Part shown: positions 1-7,883 of the stretch, one piece after another
How the letters are laid out: every line of letters begins with the position of its first letter
Numbering within the stretch: the stretch's first letter is position 1
NCBI RefSeq assembly: GCF_000017205.1
Contig: NC_009656.1
Coordinates: forward strand, 3,104,001 to 3,168,000
From: Pseudomonas paraeruginosa PA7
GTDB lineage: Bacteria; Pseudomonadota; Gammaproteobacteria; Pseudomonadales; Pseudomonadaceae
Reading direction: 5' to 3'
DNA length: 64,000 nt
Program-made: the position numbers and the translations under genes
Notes under the pieces: generated by a model
What the model was told of the DNA's origin: nothing
The model's input: only the letters and a program-made list of their open reading frames with translations
Database searches by the model: none

Positions 1-291
1 GAACGCCGAGGCCCAGGCGAAGAACATGATGCGGAAGCGCAGGCGGTTGCTGAAGATATCGTCGGAATAGACATCCAGGGCCTGGAACATGATCACCGTG
101 AGCGCACCGAAGAACAGCAGCAGCCCGAGCATGTCGCTGCGCAGTTCGACGGGCACCAGGCCCGGGTAGTACAGCAGGAACAGCGCCGGGGCGATGGCGG
201 TGAGCGCGTGTACCAGCTTGGTCGCTACCAGGAAGTACTCGATGAATCCAGCCCGTGTCAGCGACAGGCTATCTACCGACTTCGAATGCAT
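1..291 (-). CDS. pslA: PslA, N-terminal part (Psl polysaccharide glycosyl-carrier transferase)
   Basis: The frame runs open from an ATG at 289-291 to the window edge (97 codons). The translation begins MHSKSVDSLSLTRAGF and continues with hydrophobic segments, around residues 20-45 and 50-66, that look like the membrane region preceding the sugar-transferase domain of the UndPP-glucose-phosphotransferase family. I recognise it as the start of PslA, the first enzyme of the Psl matrix operon. The catalytic C-terminal domain lies outside the window. No strong Shine-Dalgarno precedes the ATG; psl translation is known to be repressed by RsmA, which fits a weak or masked site. The rest of the psl operon should continue leftwards. 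Confidence 0.85.
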   Translation of the reverse strand, partial: MHSKSVDSLSLTRAGFIEYFLVATKLVHALTAIAPALFLLYYPGLVPVELRSDMLGLLLFFGALTVIMFQALDVYSDDIFSNRLRFRIMFFAWASAF

Positions 292-896
292 GTTGTTTGC
301 TCTGCCGATCACAGGCAGTCCATTGAGTGGATAGGGAAGAGCAAGGCGATGAAGCGTCAAATTAGTGACTTTTTTTCATTTGCCACAGGGATTAGTCATT
401 TTCCCGTCGAATAGGTTCATTCGTCGATAGTGGCTTTGTGATGGCTATCTTAGCATTGCCTGGAAAATAACCGTAGTCTGGGTAAGTTTTTTTAGTCAAT
501 TTATTGACGGATTTATGACGCCAAACTTTTATGCAAACAGTAGACGAGGGAAACTGGCGTCGCCAATGCGCGGGCGCTCTGGCCCGGGAAGCTGGGCGGC
601 GGCGGAGACGGGCGGCGGGCGAGTGAAAGAGAGCGTCGCGAACCTATGGCCACGGCCTGGCCAAAGCGCGCAGGCAGGGCGTGTCGACCTACGCTCTGCG
701 ACAAACTTTCGCGCCGGTTCCCCAGGGAGTCGCGTGAAGAGGGAGTGCGCGGTGGCGTTCCTGTGGCCGCTGGCAGTGCGAAAGCGCCGATCCGGCCTGG
801 AGCTGCCTCCGCCCGGCCGTCAACGAACTCGCCCCGCCATCCATCGCGGGACGCTGGCCGTGGCGCGGGAGCGAAGCCGTATCGCGCGCGGACGGG
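292..896. other. psl upstream regulatory region, no gene seen
   Basis: About 600 bp between pslA and the transglycosylase gene. The part next to pslA (292-530) is AT-rich and contains a FleQ-type palindrome. The part from 530 to 890 is GC-rich; its open frames have Arg/Ala-rich, unstructured translations and look like chance frames. I see no credible gene. Confidence 0.6.
495..508 (-). promoter_or_regulatory. FleQ-box palindrome upstream of pslA
   Basis: The - strand reads GTCAATAAATTGAC, which fits the published FleQ consensus GTCaNTAAAtTGAC at every position. It ends about 200 bp before the pslA start codon. FleQ is a c-di-GMP-responsive regulator known to control psl, so placement and sequence both fit. 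Occupancy is inferred. Confidence 0.7.
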
Positions 897-1493
897 CTAC
901 CAGAACCAGCCGCCGCGTGACAGTTCCTGCTGGCAGCTGCGGTACTGGGCGCCGAACAGCGAGGCGCGCGACTGGACCTTCTGTGAGACGTTCTTCAGCC
1001 ACGGCTTGGCGTCGTAGCTGCGGTTGCGATAGCCGCCCCAACCTTCGTGGTAGTTCAGGTACTGGCCGTAGGCGTCCCACTTGGACACACCGTTGACGCG
1101 CTGGCTCTTCTGGATGTACCAGCCCATGAAGTCCAGGGCGTCGGCGAAGTCGTCGCGGCTGGCGCCCCAGCCTCCGGCCTCGCGCTTGTAGTCGGCCCAG
1201 GTCTCGTCCTTGGCCTGGGCGTAGCCGTAGGCGGAGCTGACCCGGCCCCAGGGGATGAAGCCGAGGAAGAAGTAGCGCGGCGGCAGGGCGTCATGCCGGA
1301 AGGACGATTCCTGGTACATCATCGCCATCGGCACCTGGATCGGCGCGCCCCAGCGCTGCTGCATCTTCAGCGCCGCCTCGTGCCACTTCGGTTTCTCGCG
1401 GAAGATCTCGCAGAGGTTGTCGGGGTTGGCGGGAGGCTTGGTGGCGCAACCGGCAAGAGCCAGGAGCAGGGCCGGCATCGAGAGCCGAAGCAT
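897..1493 (-). CDS. Lipoprotein lytic transglycosylase (SLT-like)
   Basis: 198 aa. A short hydrophobic leader ends in a lipobox, LAGC, with the lipidated Cys at residue 16, so the mature protein should be a membrane-anchored periplasmic or outer-membrane lipoprotein. The stretch MYQESSFRHDA carries the Glu-Ser pair typical of soluble lytic transglycosylase folds that cleave peptidoglycan glycan strands, and SAYGYAQAKDETW resembles the following SLT motif. AAGGA lies 9 nt before the ATG. Its neighbours do not specify a role. It might assist passage of surface structures through the wall, but it could equally be a general turnover enzyme. Confidence 0.75.
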   Translation of the reverse strand: MLRLSMPALLLALAGCATKPPANPDNLCEIFREKPKWHEAALKMQQRWGAPIQVPMAMMYQESSFRHDALPPRYFFLGFIPWGRVSSAYGYAQAKDETWADYKREAGGWGASRDDFADALDFMGWYIQKSQRVNGVSKWDAYGQYLNYHEGWGGYRNRSYDAKPWLKNVSQKVQSRASLFGAQYRSCQQELSRGGWFW

Positions 1494-1867
1494 TGACGGG
1501 GATTCCTTTGGCAGGCGACGGGATCGCGGAACGCTGGCGCTTTATACATTCTTTCGGGACGCATATGAATCGGCGAACGCGACCCGGACGAACGGCATGC
1601 TCATCGTGCCGGACGCGCTACGGCGCCCGCCGACACCGGGCCGTGCTGTCGGAAAGGAGGCTCCCGCCAATGTACGAGCCGGCGTGCGGCGGGGCGGGTC
1701 CTGGTTGGGCGAGGCGTTCTGGGAAATCGAACCCGATGATCGAGAAAACCGTTCGCCGCGGTCTTGCCGTGCCGGTGCCGGACGACCAATCATGACCGCC
1801 TTCCGCACCGGTCGGCCGGTGCTTCCATTCGAGTCCGGGGCCGGGCCCCGCCAGGCTGGAGGCGGCG
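1494..1867. other. Intergenic region between divergent transglycosylase and LysR genes
   Basis: 374 bp with no convincing gene; open frames here are short and Arg-rich. It must hold the promoters for both divergently transcribed neighbours, but I cannot assign specific boxes. Confidence 0.5.
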
Positions 1868-2791
1868 ATGAACAAGTTCGTGGACATGGCCAGTTTCGTC
1901 ACTGTGGTGGAAGCGGGCAGCTTCTCCGAGGCCGCGCGTCGGCTGGGAACCGCCAAGTCGGTGGTCAGCCAGCGCATCCAGCAGCTGGAGCGGCACCTGG
2001 GGGTGGTGCTGATCGAGCGCGGACGGGTGTTCCGGGTCACCCAGCTGGGGCGCCACTATCATGACTTCTGCGTGCAGGTGCTCGGCGACGTGCGCGACAT
2101 GGAAGAGTCCATCCAGTCCTTCGATGGTGGTTTGCACGGGGTGCTGCGGATCGCCGTGCCGGTGGCGTTCGTCGCCCACCTGGCGCCGCTGATCGCCGAA
2201 TTCTCGCTGATCTACCCCGAGCTCAAGATGGACATCGACGCCGACGACCGCCATGTCGACCTCAACCTGGGGCGCTACGACGCCGCGGTCCGGGTCGGGG
2301 TCCTGGAAGACTCCGCGCTGGTGGCCCGGCGCATCACCGCGAACCGCCACGTCATCTGCGGCAGTCCTGGCTACCTGGACAGGAAAGGCCGCCCCGCGTC
2401 CGCGGAGGAGCTGCGCGAACACGATGGCCTGCTTTCCATGCGCCGCGCCCACCATGGCATGTGGAGGCTGGGCGTGGAGGGCCGGGAGCAGTCCTTCCGG
2501 ATCCGCAGCAAGATGCGCTCCGACAACGCGGACATCCTCCTGGGCGCGACCCTCGCCGGTGTCGGCCTGAGCATCATGCCCACCTTCCTCGCCGGCGCGT
2601 ACCTGCTGGCTGGGCAACTGGAAATCGTCCTGCCCGGCTGCGTGCCTCCGGGCGGCGAGATCTCGGTGGTGTACCGGCGAGCGCAGCGCGCCTCGCCGAA
2701 GATCAATGCGTTCGTCGAGTTCCTCGCGCAGCGGATCGGCCAGCCACCGGCATGGGACCGGCAGCTTGGCGAGCTGCTGGGAGAGCTTTGA
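1868..2791 (+). CDS. LysR-family transcriptional regulator
   Basis: 307 aa. It begins with the usual LysR helix-turn-helix, roughly residues 15-40 (SFSEAARRLGTAKSVVSQRI), followed by a substrate-binding region with VLRIAVPVAFV and the later DILLGATLAGVGLSIMP segment. This matches the AaeR/CrgA-like group. GGAGGC stands just before the ATG. It lies tail-to-tail with the hydrolase gene at 2853-3482. LysR regulators usually act on adjacent divergent genes, here the transglycosylase, but the convergent hydrolase is also a plausible target. Confidence 0.9.
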   Translation: MNKFVDMASFVTVVEAGSFSEAARRLGTAKSVVSQRIQQLERHLGVVLIERGRVFRVTQLGRHYHDFCVQVLGDVRDMEESIQSFDGGLHGVLRIAVPVAFVAHLAPLIAEFSLIYPELKMDIDADDRHVDLNLGRYDAAVRVGVLEDSALVARRITANRHVICGSPGYLDRKGRPASAEELREHDGLLSMRRAHHGMWRLGVEGREQSFRIRSKMRSDNADILLGATLAGVGLSIMPTFLAGAYLLAGQLEIVLPGCVPPGGEISVVYRRAQRASPKINAFVEFLAQRIGQPPAWDRQLGELLGEL

Positions 2792-2852
2792 ATTCGCCGG
2801 AGGCGGCGGGGCATGGCGCCGGAAGCGTTCGGGGCTCCCGGCGCGAGGCGCC

Positions 2853-3482
2853 TCAGCTGTCCAGAAGCTGGGTTTCCCAGGCGAAGGCCACACCGGTGGC
2901 GCCACCATGCTCGGCATTCACCGCGTTGACGGCGCCGGCCGTGTCCTCGCGCGCCCAGTCCCGCTGCAGTTCGCCCTGCACGGCCATCCAGGTGATGGGC
3001 GTGGCGCCGGCCTGGATCATGCGGCGCACCGCCATTTCGTGGGCCTCCGGGCTCACCCCGCCGGAAGCGTCGGTCACGAAGTAGACCTCATAGCCGTCGG
3101 CCAGGGCCTGGATGACCGGCATCGCCAGGCAGATCTCGGTCCACAGGCCGGCCATCACCAGCTTCTTCCGGCCGGTCTTCCGCACCGCGTCCACCACGCG
3201 CGCATCCTGCCAGGTGTTGATGAAGGTCCTGTCGATGGGCCGTTGCTCCGGGAAGACCTCCTGCAACTGGGCGATCAAGTGGCCGCCGCGATCCTCGACG
3301 ACCGTGGTGAGTATCACCGGAATGCCGAACGCCCTGGCGGTCTTGGCCAGGCCGGTGACGTTGTTGATGACCATGCTCGGTTCATGGCTGTGCAGGTTCA
3401 TCAGTTGATAGGGTTGGTGGTCGATCAGCAGCATGACGCACTCTTCGGGGGTCAGGAGTGCCTCGAGTCCGATGTAGCGCAT
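2853..3482 (-). CDS. YcaC-like isochorismatase-family hydrolase
   Basis: 209 aa, the usual size for the cysteine-hydrolase (isochorismatase-like) family. The strand CVMLLIDHQ supplies the catalytic Asp at residue 21, and AGLWTEICLAMPV places the nucleophilic Cys at residue 118, preceded by the family's strand and followed by DGYEVYFVTDASGG. The overall pattern is closest to YcaC-type hydrolases, whose physiological substrate is uncertain. It converges with the LysR gene. Confidence 0.85.
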   Translation of the reverse strand: MRYIGLEALLTPEECVMLLIDHQPYQLMNLHSHEPSMVINNVTGLAKTARAFGIPVILTTVVEDRGGHLIAQLQEVFPEQRPIDRTFINTWQDARVVDAVRKTGRKKLVMAGLWTEICLAMPVIQALADGYEVYFVTDASGGVSPEAHEMAVRRMIQAGATPITWMAVQGELQRDWAREDTAGAVNAVNAEHGGATGVAFAWETQLLDS

Positions 3483-3746
3483 GGTTCTTTCCTCGTTGTC
3501 CGATTGGCCTTGTGGCGCCGCCAGTCTTGTCCATGCGTGCGGACTTCGGAACGGCGTAAAAATGGAAACGAGGTTCCGTTTTCAGGAACGCCGGGCGGCG
3601 CCATCGCCGAAACGCCAGGCCCGGGGCGGTGTGCGGAACCTTGTCTTTCCGGGTCGGCTGGTGCCGCCTGTGGTCGAGTCATGCGGGTGGGAGCGGGTTG
3701 CATGGTCAAGGCGCATCCGCGGGTGTCAATGTGCGCGAATTCACAA

Positions 3747-3760
3747 TAAGAAACGTCTGA
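3747..3760 (+). promoter_or_regulatory. RcsB-box-like site upstream of pvrS
   Basis: TAAGAAACGTCTGA ends 35 bp before the pvrS ATG, inside a 313-bp gap (3483-3795) with no other gene. It matches 12 of 14 positions of the site in the cupD1 promoter (18030-18043, - strand) and 9 of 14 of the enteric RcsAB box TAAGAATATTCCTA. Because the cluster encodes an RcsB homologue, I infer an RcsB operator; this is not proven. Confidence 0.45.
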
Positions 3761-3795
3761 TTGAGGGGTTACCTTCATGCCGTCAGTCTTTCGGC

Positions 3796-6606
3796 ATGAA
3801 GTTGCAGAATTTCCTACAGCCTTTGGATAGCGGGTTTTCCACTCCGAGTGCCGCGCTCAAGCTGCTGCGCATGCTCGGTGGCGCATTGATGCTGAGCCTG
3901 CTGTGTGGCCTGGCGTTCACCGTGAACATGGCTTTCAACCACCAGGTGTCGCTCGCTCGACGCGCGATGAACGCGGCGATGTACGAGGCGCAGCTCTATC
4001 TCGGCCAGCGTGAAGCGCTGCTCGATCATCTGAGCGGCAGTGTCGTGCCCCTGGCGGCAGGCAGGGCGCTGGTCAGCGAAGCGTCGAACGATGGCCAGGC
4101 GCTCCCGCCGTCCATACTGCCGCTGGGTGGCAGCGGACAAGGGCTCCTGCTGTCTGCCCGCGAGCTCGCCGAACTCGGGGACAAGCGCCTGGGGCTGCTG
4201 TATGCCGTCGATGCCGGAAACGGACCGGCGATCCATAGGCTGGTCTCCGGGGTTGGCTCCGAATCGCCGATTACCGCCGCGCTGGCCGAGGCGCTGTACC
4301 GAGCCTCGCAGGCGGCGCCGGCGGCGCGCATCCACTGGCTGGCCGAGGGCGGAGAGCGCCGGCGCCTGTTCCTCTTCGAGGCCCTGGACGGCGGGCATGG
4401 AGGTGGCTGGCTGGGTCTGGAGATCCATGGCGAGATACTCGACGCGATACTGCGCAGGGCTGGCGCAGGCAGCTATCTGCTATTGGACGGGCACGGGCAG
4501 GTAGCCTTCGCCGAGGAGGGTGGAAGCCTGCGCGCGGAGGAGCTGCGCGCGCTCGCGCAGGGAGACGGCTTCGGCTTCATCGGTTCCGCGCCCATGCCGC
4601 AGCACATGGCGCTGCTCAAGCACATAGGTTCCTCGAACTGGGTGCTGGTCTATTGCATCGGTATCGAACGGCTGCTGTTGGCGCTGTGGCAGCCGCTACT
4701 GCTGGCGTTCTCGCTGGCCATCGGCGTGGGTACGCTGCTCCGTCGGCTGGGCAGGCGTATCGAAGAGCGCCTGATGAAGCCGGCGGCGCAGCGTCTCGAG
4801 GCGCTCAAGGAAAGCGAGGCTTTCTCCCGGGCGGTCATCCAGGCTGCTCCCGTGGCCCTTTGCGTATTGCGCCGCGCCGACGCCGCGGTGGTCCTGGAGA
4901 ATCCGCAGGCGCGGCAATGGCTGGGCGGCGGCGAGGTGGTCCGCCGCGCGGCGCCGGGCTGGATTGCCCGGGCCTTCGCCGAAGGCGGCGAGCCTGTCGG
5001 GGAGGAGCTGGAAACCGAGGCCGGGTTGCACCTGTACCTCAGTTACACCATCACCCGCTACAAGGGTGAAGACGTACTGTTCTGCGCCTTCAGCGACATC
5101 AGCGCACGCAAGCAGATCGAGGCGGAACTGGCCCGGGCCAAGCTGCTGGCGGACGCGGCCAACGAAGCCAAGACGCTGTTTCTCGCCACCATGAGCCATG
5201 AAATCCGTACACCGCTCTATGGTGTGCTCGGTACCCTGGAACTGCTGGGGCGCACCGAGCTGAGCCGCCAGCAGGCCGGCTACCTGCAGGCGATCCAGCG
5301 TTCTTCGGCGACCTTGTTGCAACTGATCAGCGATGTACTCGACGTATCCAAGATCGAGGCCGGCCAACTGGACCTGGAGTCCATGGAGTTCGCCCCGGTC
5401 GAGCTGACCGAAGAGGTCGTGCAGTCGTTCGCCGCCGCTGCGCATGCCAAGGGCTTGCAACTGTATGCCTGTCTTTCGCCGGAGCTGCCGGAGCGCATGC
5501 GTGGGGCTGCGGCTTCCATCCGGCAGATACTCAACAATCTGCTGAGCAATGCGGTGAAGTTCACCGACAACGGGCATATCAGCGTGCGCCTGAAGGCCAG
5601 CGTGGTCGATGCCGAATGCGTGATGCTGACCTGGCAGGTCAACGATACCGGGACGGGGGTCGCCGCCGAGGACCAGCACCGCCTGTTCGACCCGTTCTAC
5701 CAGGTGCGTCGCTCCGAACAGCTGTTGGCCGGCACGGGGTTGGGCCTGTCCATCAGCCAGCGCCTGGCGCAACTGATGAATGGCAACCTGAGGCTGGTCA
5801 GCGAACTGGGGCTGGGCAGCAGTTTCAGCCTGAGGCTGCCACTCGAGCGCATCGCGGTACAGGCGGAACCGCAGGAACTGGCCGGGCGGGACATCCGGGT
5901 GATGGCGCCAGCCCGTGACCTGGCGGAAAACCTGTGCGGCTGGATCGCCCGCTGGGGAGGCCGGGCCCGCCTCGCCACGCCGTCGACCCTCGACGAGGTG
6001 GACGCCAGCAGCGTGCTGGTCGAAGTGTTGCTGCCGGGTACGGCGGCGATGCAGGCGCGATGGCCGGGATGCAGGGTGGTGCTTTCCCCGGAGGGGAGCG
6101 TAGAGCCCCAGGCCCAGGGCTGTGACTGGCTGGTGGGCCTGAACAGCCTTGGCGGCTTGCGTCGCGCGCTGGGCCTTGCCCAGGGCTGCGTCAGCGAGAG
6201 CGCGGTTGTCCACGGACAGATCGCGCCCCTGAGCAACCTGGGGATACGCATCCTGGTGGCGGAAGACAATGCGATCAACCAGTTGATCCTGCGCGATCAG
6301 CTGGAAGCGCTGGGTTGTGTCGTGGAACTGGCTTTCGATGGCCGGCAGGCGCTGCAGCGATGCCTGTCGGGTGACTTCGACGTGGTGCTCACCGATATCA
6401 ACATGCCGAACATGAACGGCTATCAACTGGCGACGGAGCTCCGCCGGCGCGGCTACCGACGGCCCATCGTCGGCGCAACCGCGAATGCCATGCGCGAGGA
6501 GCGCGAGCGTTGCCTCGCCGCCGGCATGAGCGACTGCCTGGTCAAACCGGTGGATCTGGATTCGCTCCAGAACTGCCTGATCGATATCCTCAAGGTGGAT
6601 CGATGA
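3796..6606 (+). CDS. pvrS: Hybrid sensor histidine kinase PvrS-like
   Basis: 936 aa from an ATG at 3796; the frame is open further upstream, but that part reads as non-coding. Order: transmembrane helix about 24-46, periplasmic sensor, second transmembrane helix about 290-315, PAS-like segment about 335-435, HisKA with the H-box MSHEIRTPLYGVLG (His468), HATPase with NLLSNAVKFTDNGH and GTGLGLSIS, then a receiver with Asp867 in LTDINMPNMNGY. No Hpt domain is seen, unlike the second kinase. It overlaps pvrR by 4 bp (ATGA), so the two are probably translationally coupled. Order and content match the pvrS-pvrR-rcsC-rcsB/cupD cluster known from the PAPI-1 island. Confidence 0.85.
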   Translation: MKLQNFLQPLDSGFSTPSAALKLLRMLGGALMLSLLCGLAFTVNMAFNHQVSLARRAMNAAMYEAQLYLGQREALLDHLSGSVVPLAAGRALVSEASNDGQALPPSILPLGGSGQGLLLSARELAELGDKRLGLLYAVDAGNGPAIHRLVSGVGSESPITAALAEALYRASQAAPAARIHWLAEGGERRRLFLFEALDGGHGGGWLGLEIHGEILDAILRRAGAGSYLLLDGHGQVAFAEEGGSLRAEELRALAQGDGFGFIGSAPMPQHMALLKHIGSSNWVLVYCIGIERLLLALWQPLLLAFSLAIGVGTLLRRLGRRIEERLMKPAAQRLEALKESEAFSRAVIQAAPVALCVLRRADAAVVLENPQARQWLGGGEVVRRAAPGWIARAFAEGGEPVGEELETEAGLHLYLSYTITRYKGEDVLFCAFSDISARKQIEAELARAKLLADAANEAKTLFLATMSHEIRTPLYGVLGTLELLGRTELSRQQAGYLQAIQRSSATLLQLISDVLDVSKIEAGQLDLESMEFAPVELTEEVVQSFAAAAHAKGLQLYACLSPELPERMRGAAASIRQILNNLLSNAVKFTDNGHISVRLKASVVDAECVMLTWQVNDTGTGVAAEDQHRLFDPFYQVRRSEQLLAGTGLGLSISQRLAQLMNGNLRLVSELGLGSSFSLRLPLERIAVQAEPQELAGRDIRVMAPARDLAENLCGWIARWGGRARLATPSTLDEVDASSVLVEVLLPGTAAMQARWPGCRVVLSPEGSVEPQAQGCDWLVGLNSLGGLRRALGLAQGCVSESAVVHGQIAPLSNLGIRILVAEDNAINQLILRDQLEALGCVVELAFDGRQALQRCLSGDFDVVLTDINMPNMNGYQLATELRRRGYRRPIVGATANAMREERERCLAAGMSDCLVKPVDLDSLQNCLIDILKVDR

Positions 6607-7802
6607 ACTTGAAATCCTATCGGGTGCTGGTCGTCGAGGACCAGCCGTTCCAGCGCGAGTACCTGCTCAACCTGCTTCGCGAACGGGGCGTGCAGTGCCC
6701 GATGGGGGCCGGAGATGGTGCCGAAGCATTGCTTTGCCTGAAGCGGGAGAGGTTCGACCTGGTCCTCAGCGACCTGATGATGCCGGGCATGGATGGCATC
6801 CAGATGATCCAGCAACTGCCGTATCTCAAGCATCGTCCCAAACTGGCGCTGATGAGTTCCTCGTCCCAGCGCATGCTGCTCAGCGCCAGCCGGGTCGCCC
6901 AGAGCCTCGGGCTTTCGGTGATCGACCTGCTGCCCAAGCCGACCTTGCCCAAGGCCATCGGCCAGCTTCTTGAACAGCTGGAGAAATGCCTGAGGCAGGA
7001 CCTGGAGCCTGAGGCCGATGACCTGCCCCATGGTCGGACGGCGCTGCTGGACGCCCTGCACAACGAGCAACTGGTGACCTGGTTCCAGGCCAAGAAGTCC
7101 CTCCACACCGGACGCATGGTCGGGGCGGAGGCATTGATACGCTGGAACCACCCGCAGCGGGGGCTGCTGCTGCCAGGATGCTTCATGAGCGATATCGATG
7201 CCTCGGGGTTGCACGAGGCACTGCTCTGGCGCGTACTCGAACAGACGCTGCAGGCCCAGGCCTCGTGGCGCAGGGCGGGCTACGAGATTCCCGTCTCGGT
7301 GAACCTGCCGCCGCACCTGCTCGACAGCCAGGACCTTCCGGACCGGCTCTGCGAGTTCGTCGGCAGTCGCGGCGCCAGCGCCGGCTCGCTGTGTTTCGAG
7401 TTGACCGAGAGCAGTGTCGCCACCCTGTCGAGCAATTACTATGCCGGTGCCTGCCGTTTGCGCATGAAGGGGTTCGGGTTGGCCCAGGACGACTTCGGTC
7501 AGGGCTACAGCTCTTTCTTCAACCTGGTCACGACCCCTTTCACGGAGCTGAAGATCGATCGCTCCCTCATACATGGATGCGTGGAAGACAACGGCCTCAA
7601 TGCAGCCGTCACCAGCTGCATCGAGCTCGGCCATCGTCTGAATCTCGACGTGGTGGCCGAGGGGGTGGAGACCTGCGAGGAGTTGAATCTTCTTCGTCGC
7701 CTTGGCTGCGACCGGGCGCAGGGTTTCCTCATCTCGGAGGCGGTGCCGGCGCACGTGTTCGAGCAGCAACTGCGGGAGGACGGACCCAGCCCCCTTGCCT
7801 GA
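6603..7802 (+). CDS. pvrR: PvrR-like response regulator with EAL c-di-GMP phosphodiesterase domain
   Basis: 399 aa. N-terminal receiver (residues 5-130) with acidic VVEDQ, phospho-acceptor in LVLSDLMMPGMDG, and a Lys in LLPKPT. The C-terminal EAL domain has the full catalytic set: GAEALIRW, VSVNL, ELTES, AQDDFGQGYSSF, LKIDRS, VVAEGVET and AQGF. The enzyme should therefore hydrolyse c-di-GMP to pGpG. It starts inside the last codons of pvrS. Lowering c-di-GMP would be expected to reduce matrix and fimbria output, opposing the Rcs activation arm. Confidence 0.9.
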   Translation: MNLKSYRVLVVEDQPFQREYLLNLLRERGVQCPMGAGDGAEALLCLKRERFDLVLSDLMMPGMDGIQMIQQLPYLKHRPKLALMSSSSQRMLLSASRVAQSLGLSVIDLLPKPTLPKAIGQLLEQLEKCLRQDLEPEADDLPHGRTALLDALHNEQLVTWFQAKKSLHTGRMVGAEALIRWNHPQRGLLLPGCFMSDIDASGLHEALLWRVLEQTLQAQASWRRAGYEIPVSVNLPPHLLDSQDLPDRLCEFVGSRGASAGSLCFELTESSVATLSSNYYAGACRLRMKGFGLAQDDFGQGYSSFFNLVTTPFTELKIDRSLIHGCVEDNGLNAAVTSCIELGHRLNLDVVAEGVETCEELNLLRRLGCDRAQGFLISEAVPAHVFEQQLREDGPSPLA

Positions 7803-7883
7803 CGCCGGCCACCCGACCATCGCGGAGTCGATCGCAGCCAGCAACAGTCAGCGCGCCAGCGTCGCTGGAGGAAACTGCATCCC

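Noticed and set aside
515..1096. Long open frames on both strands between pslA and the transglycosylase gene
   Set aside because: Arg/Ala/Pro-rich translations without fold, no ribosome site, and overlap with the transglycosylase gene; typical of chance frames in GC-rich DNA.
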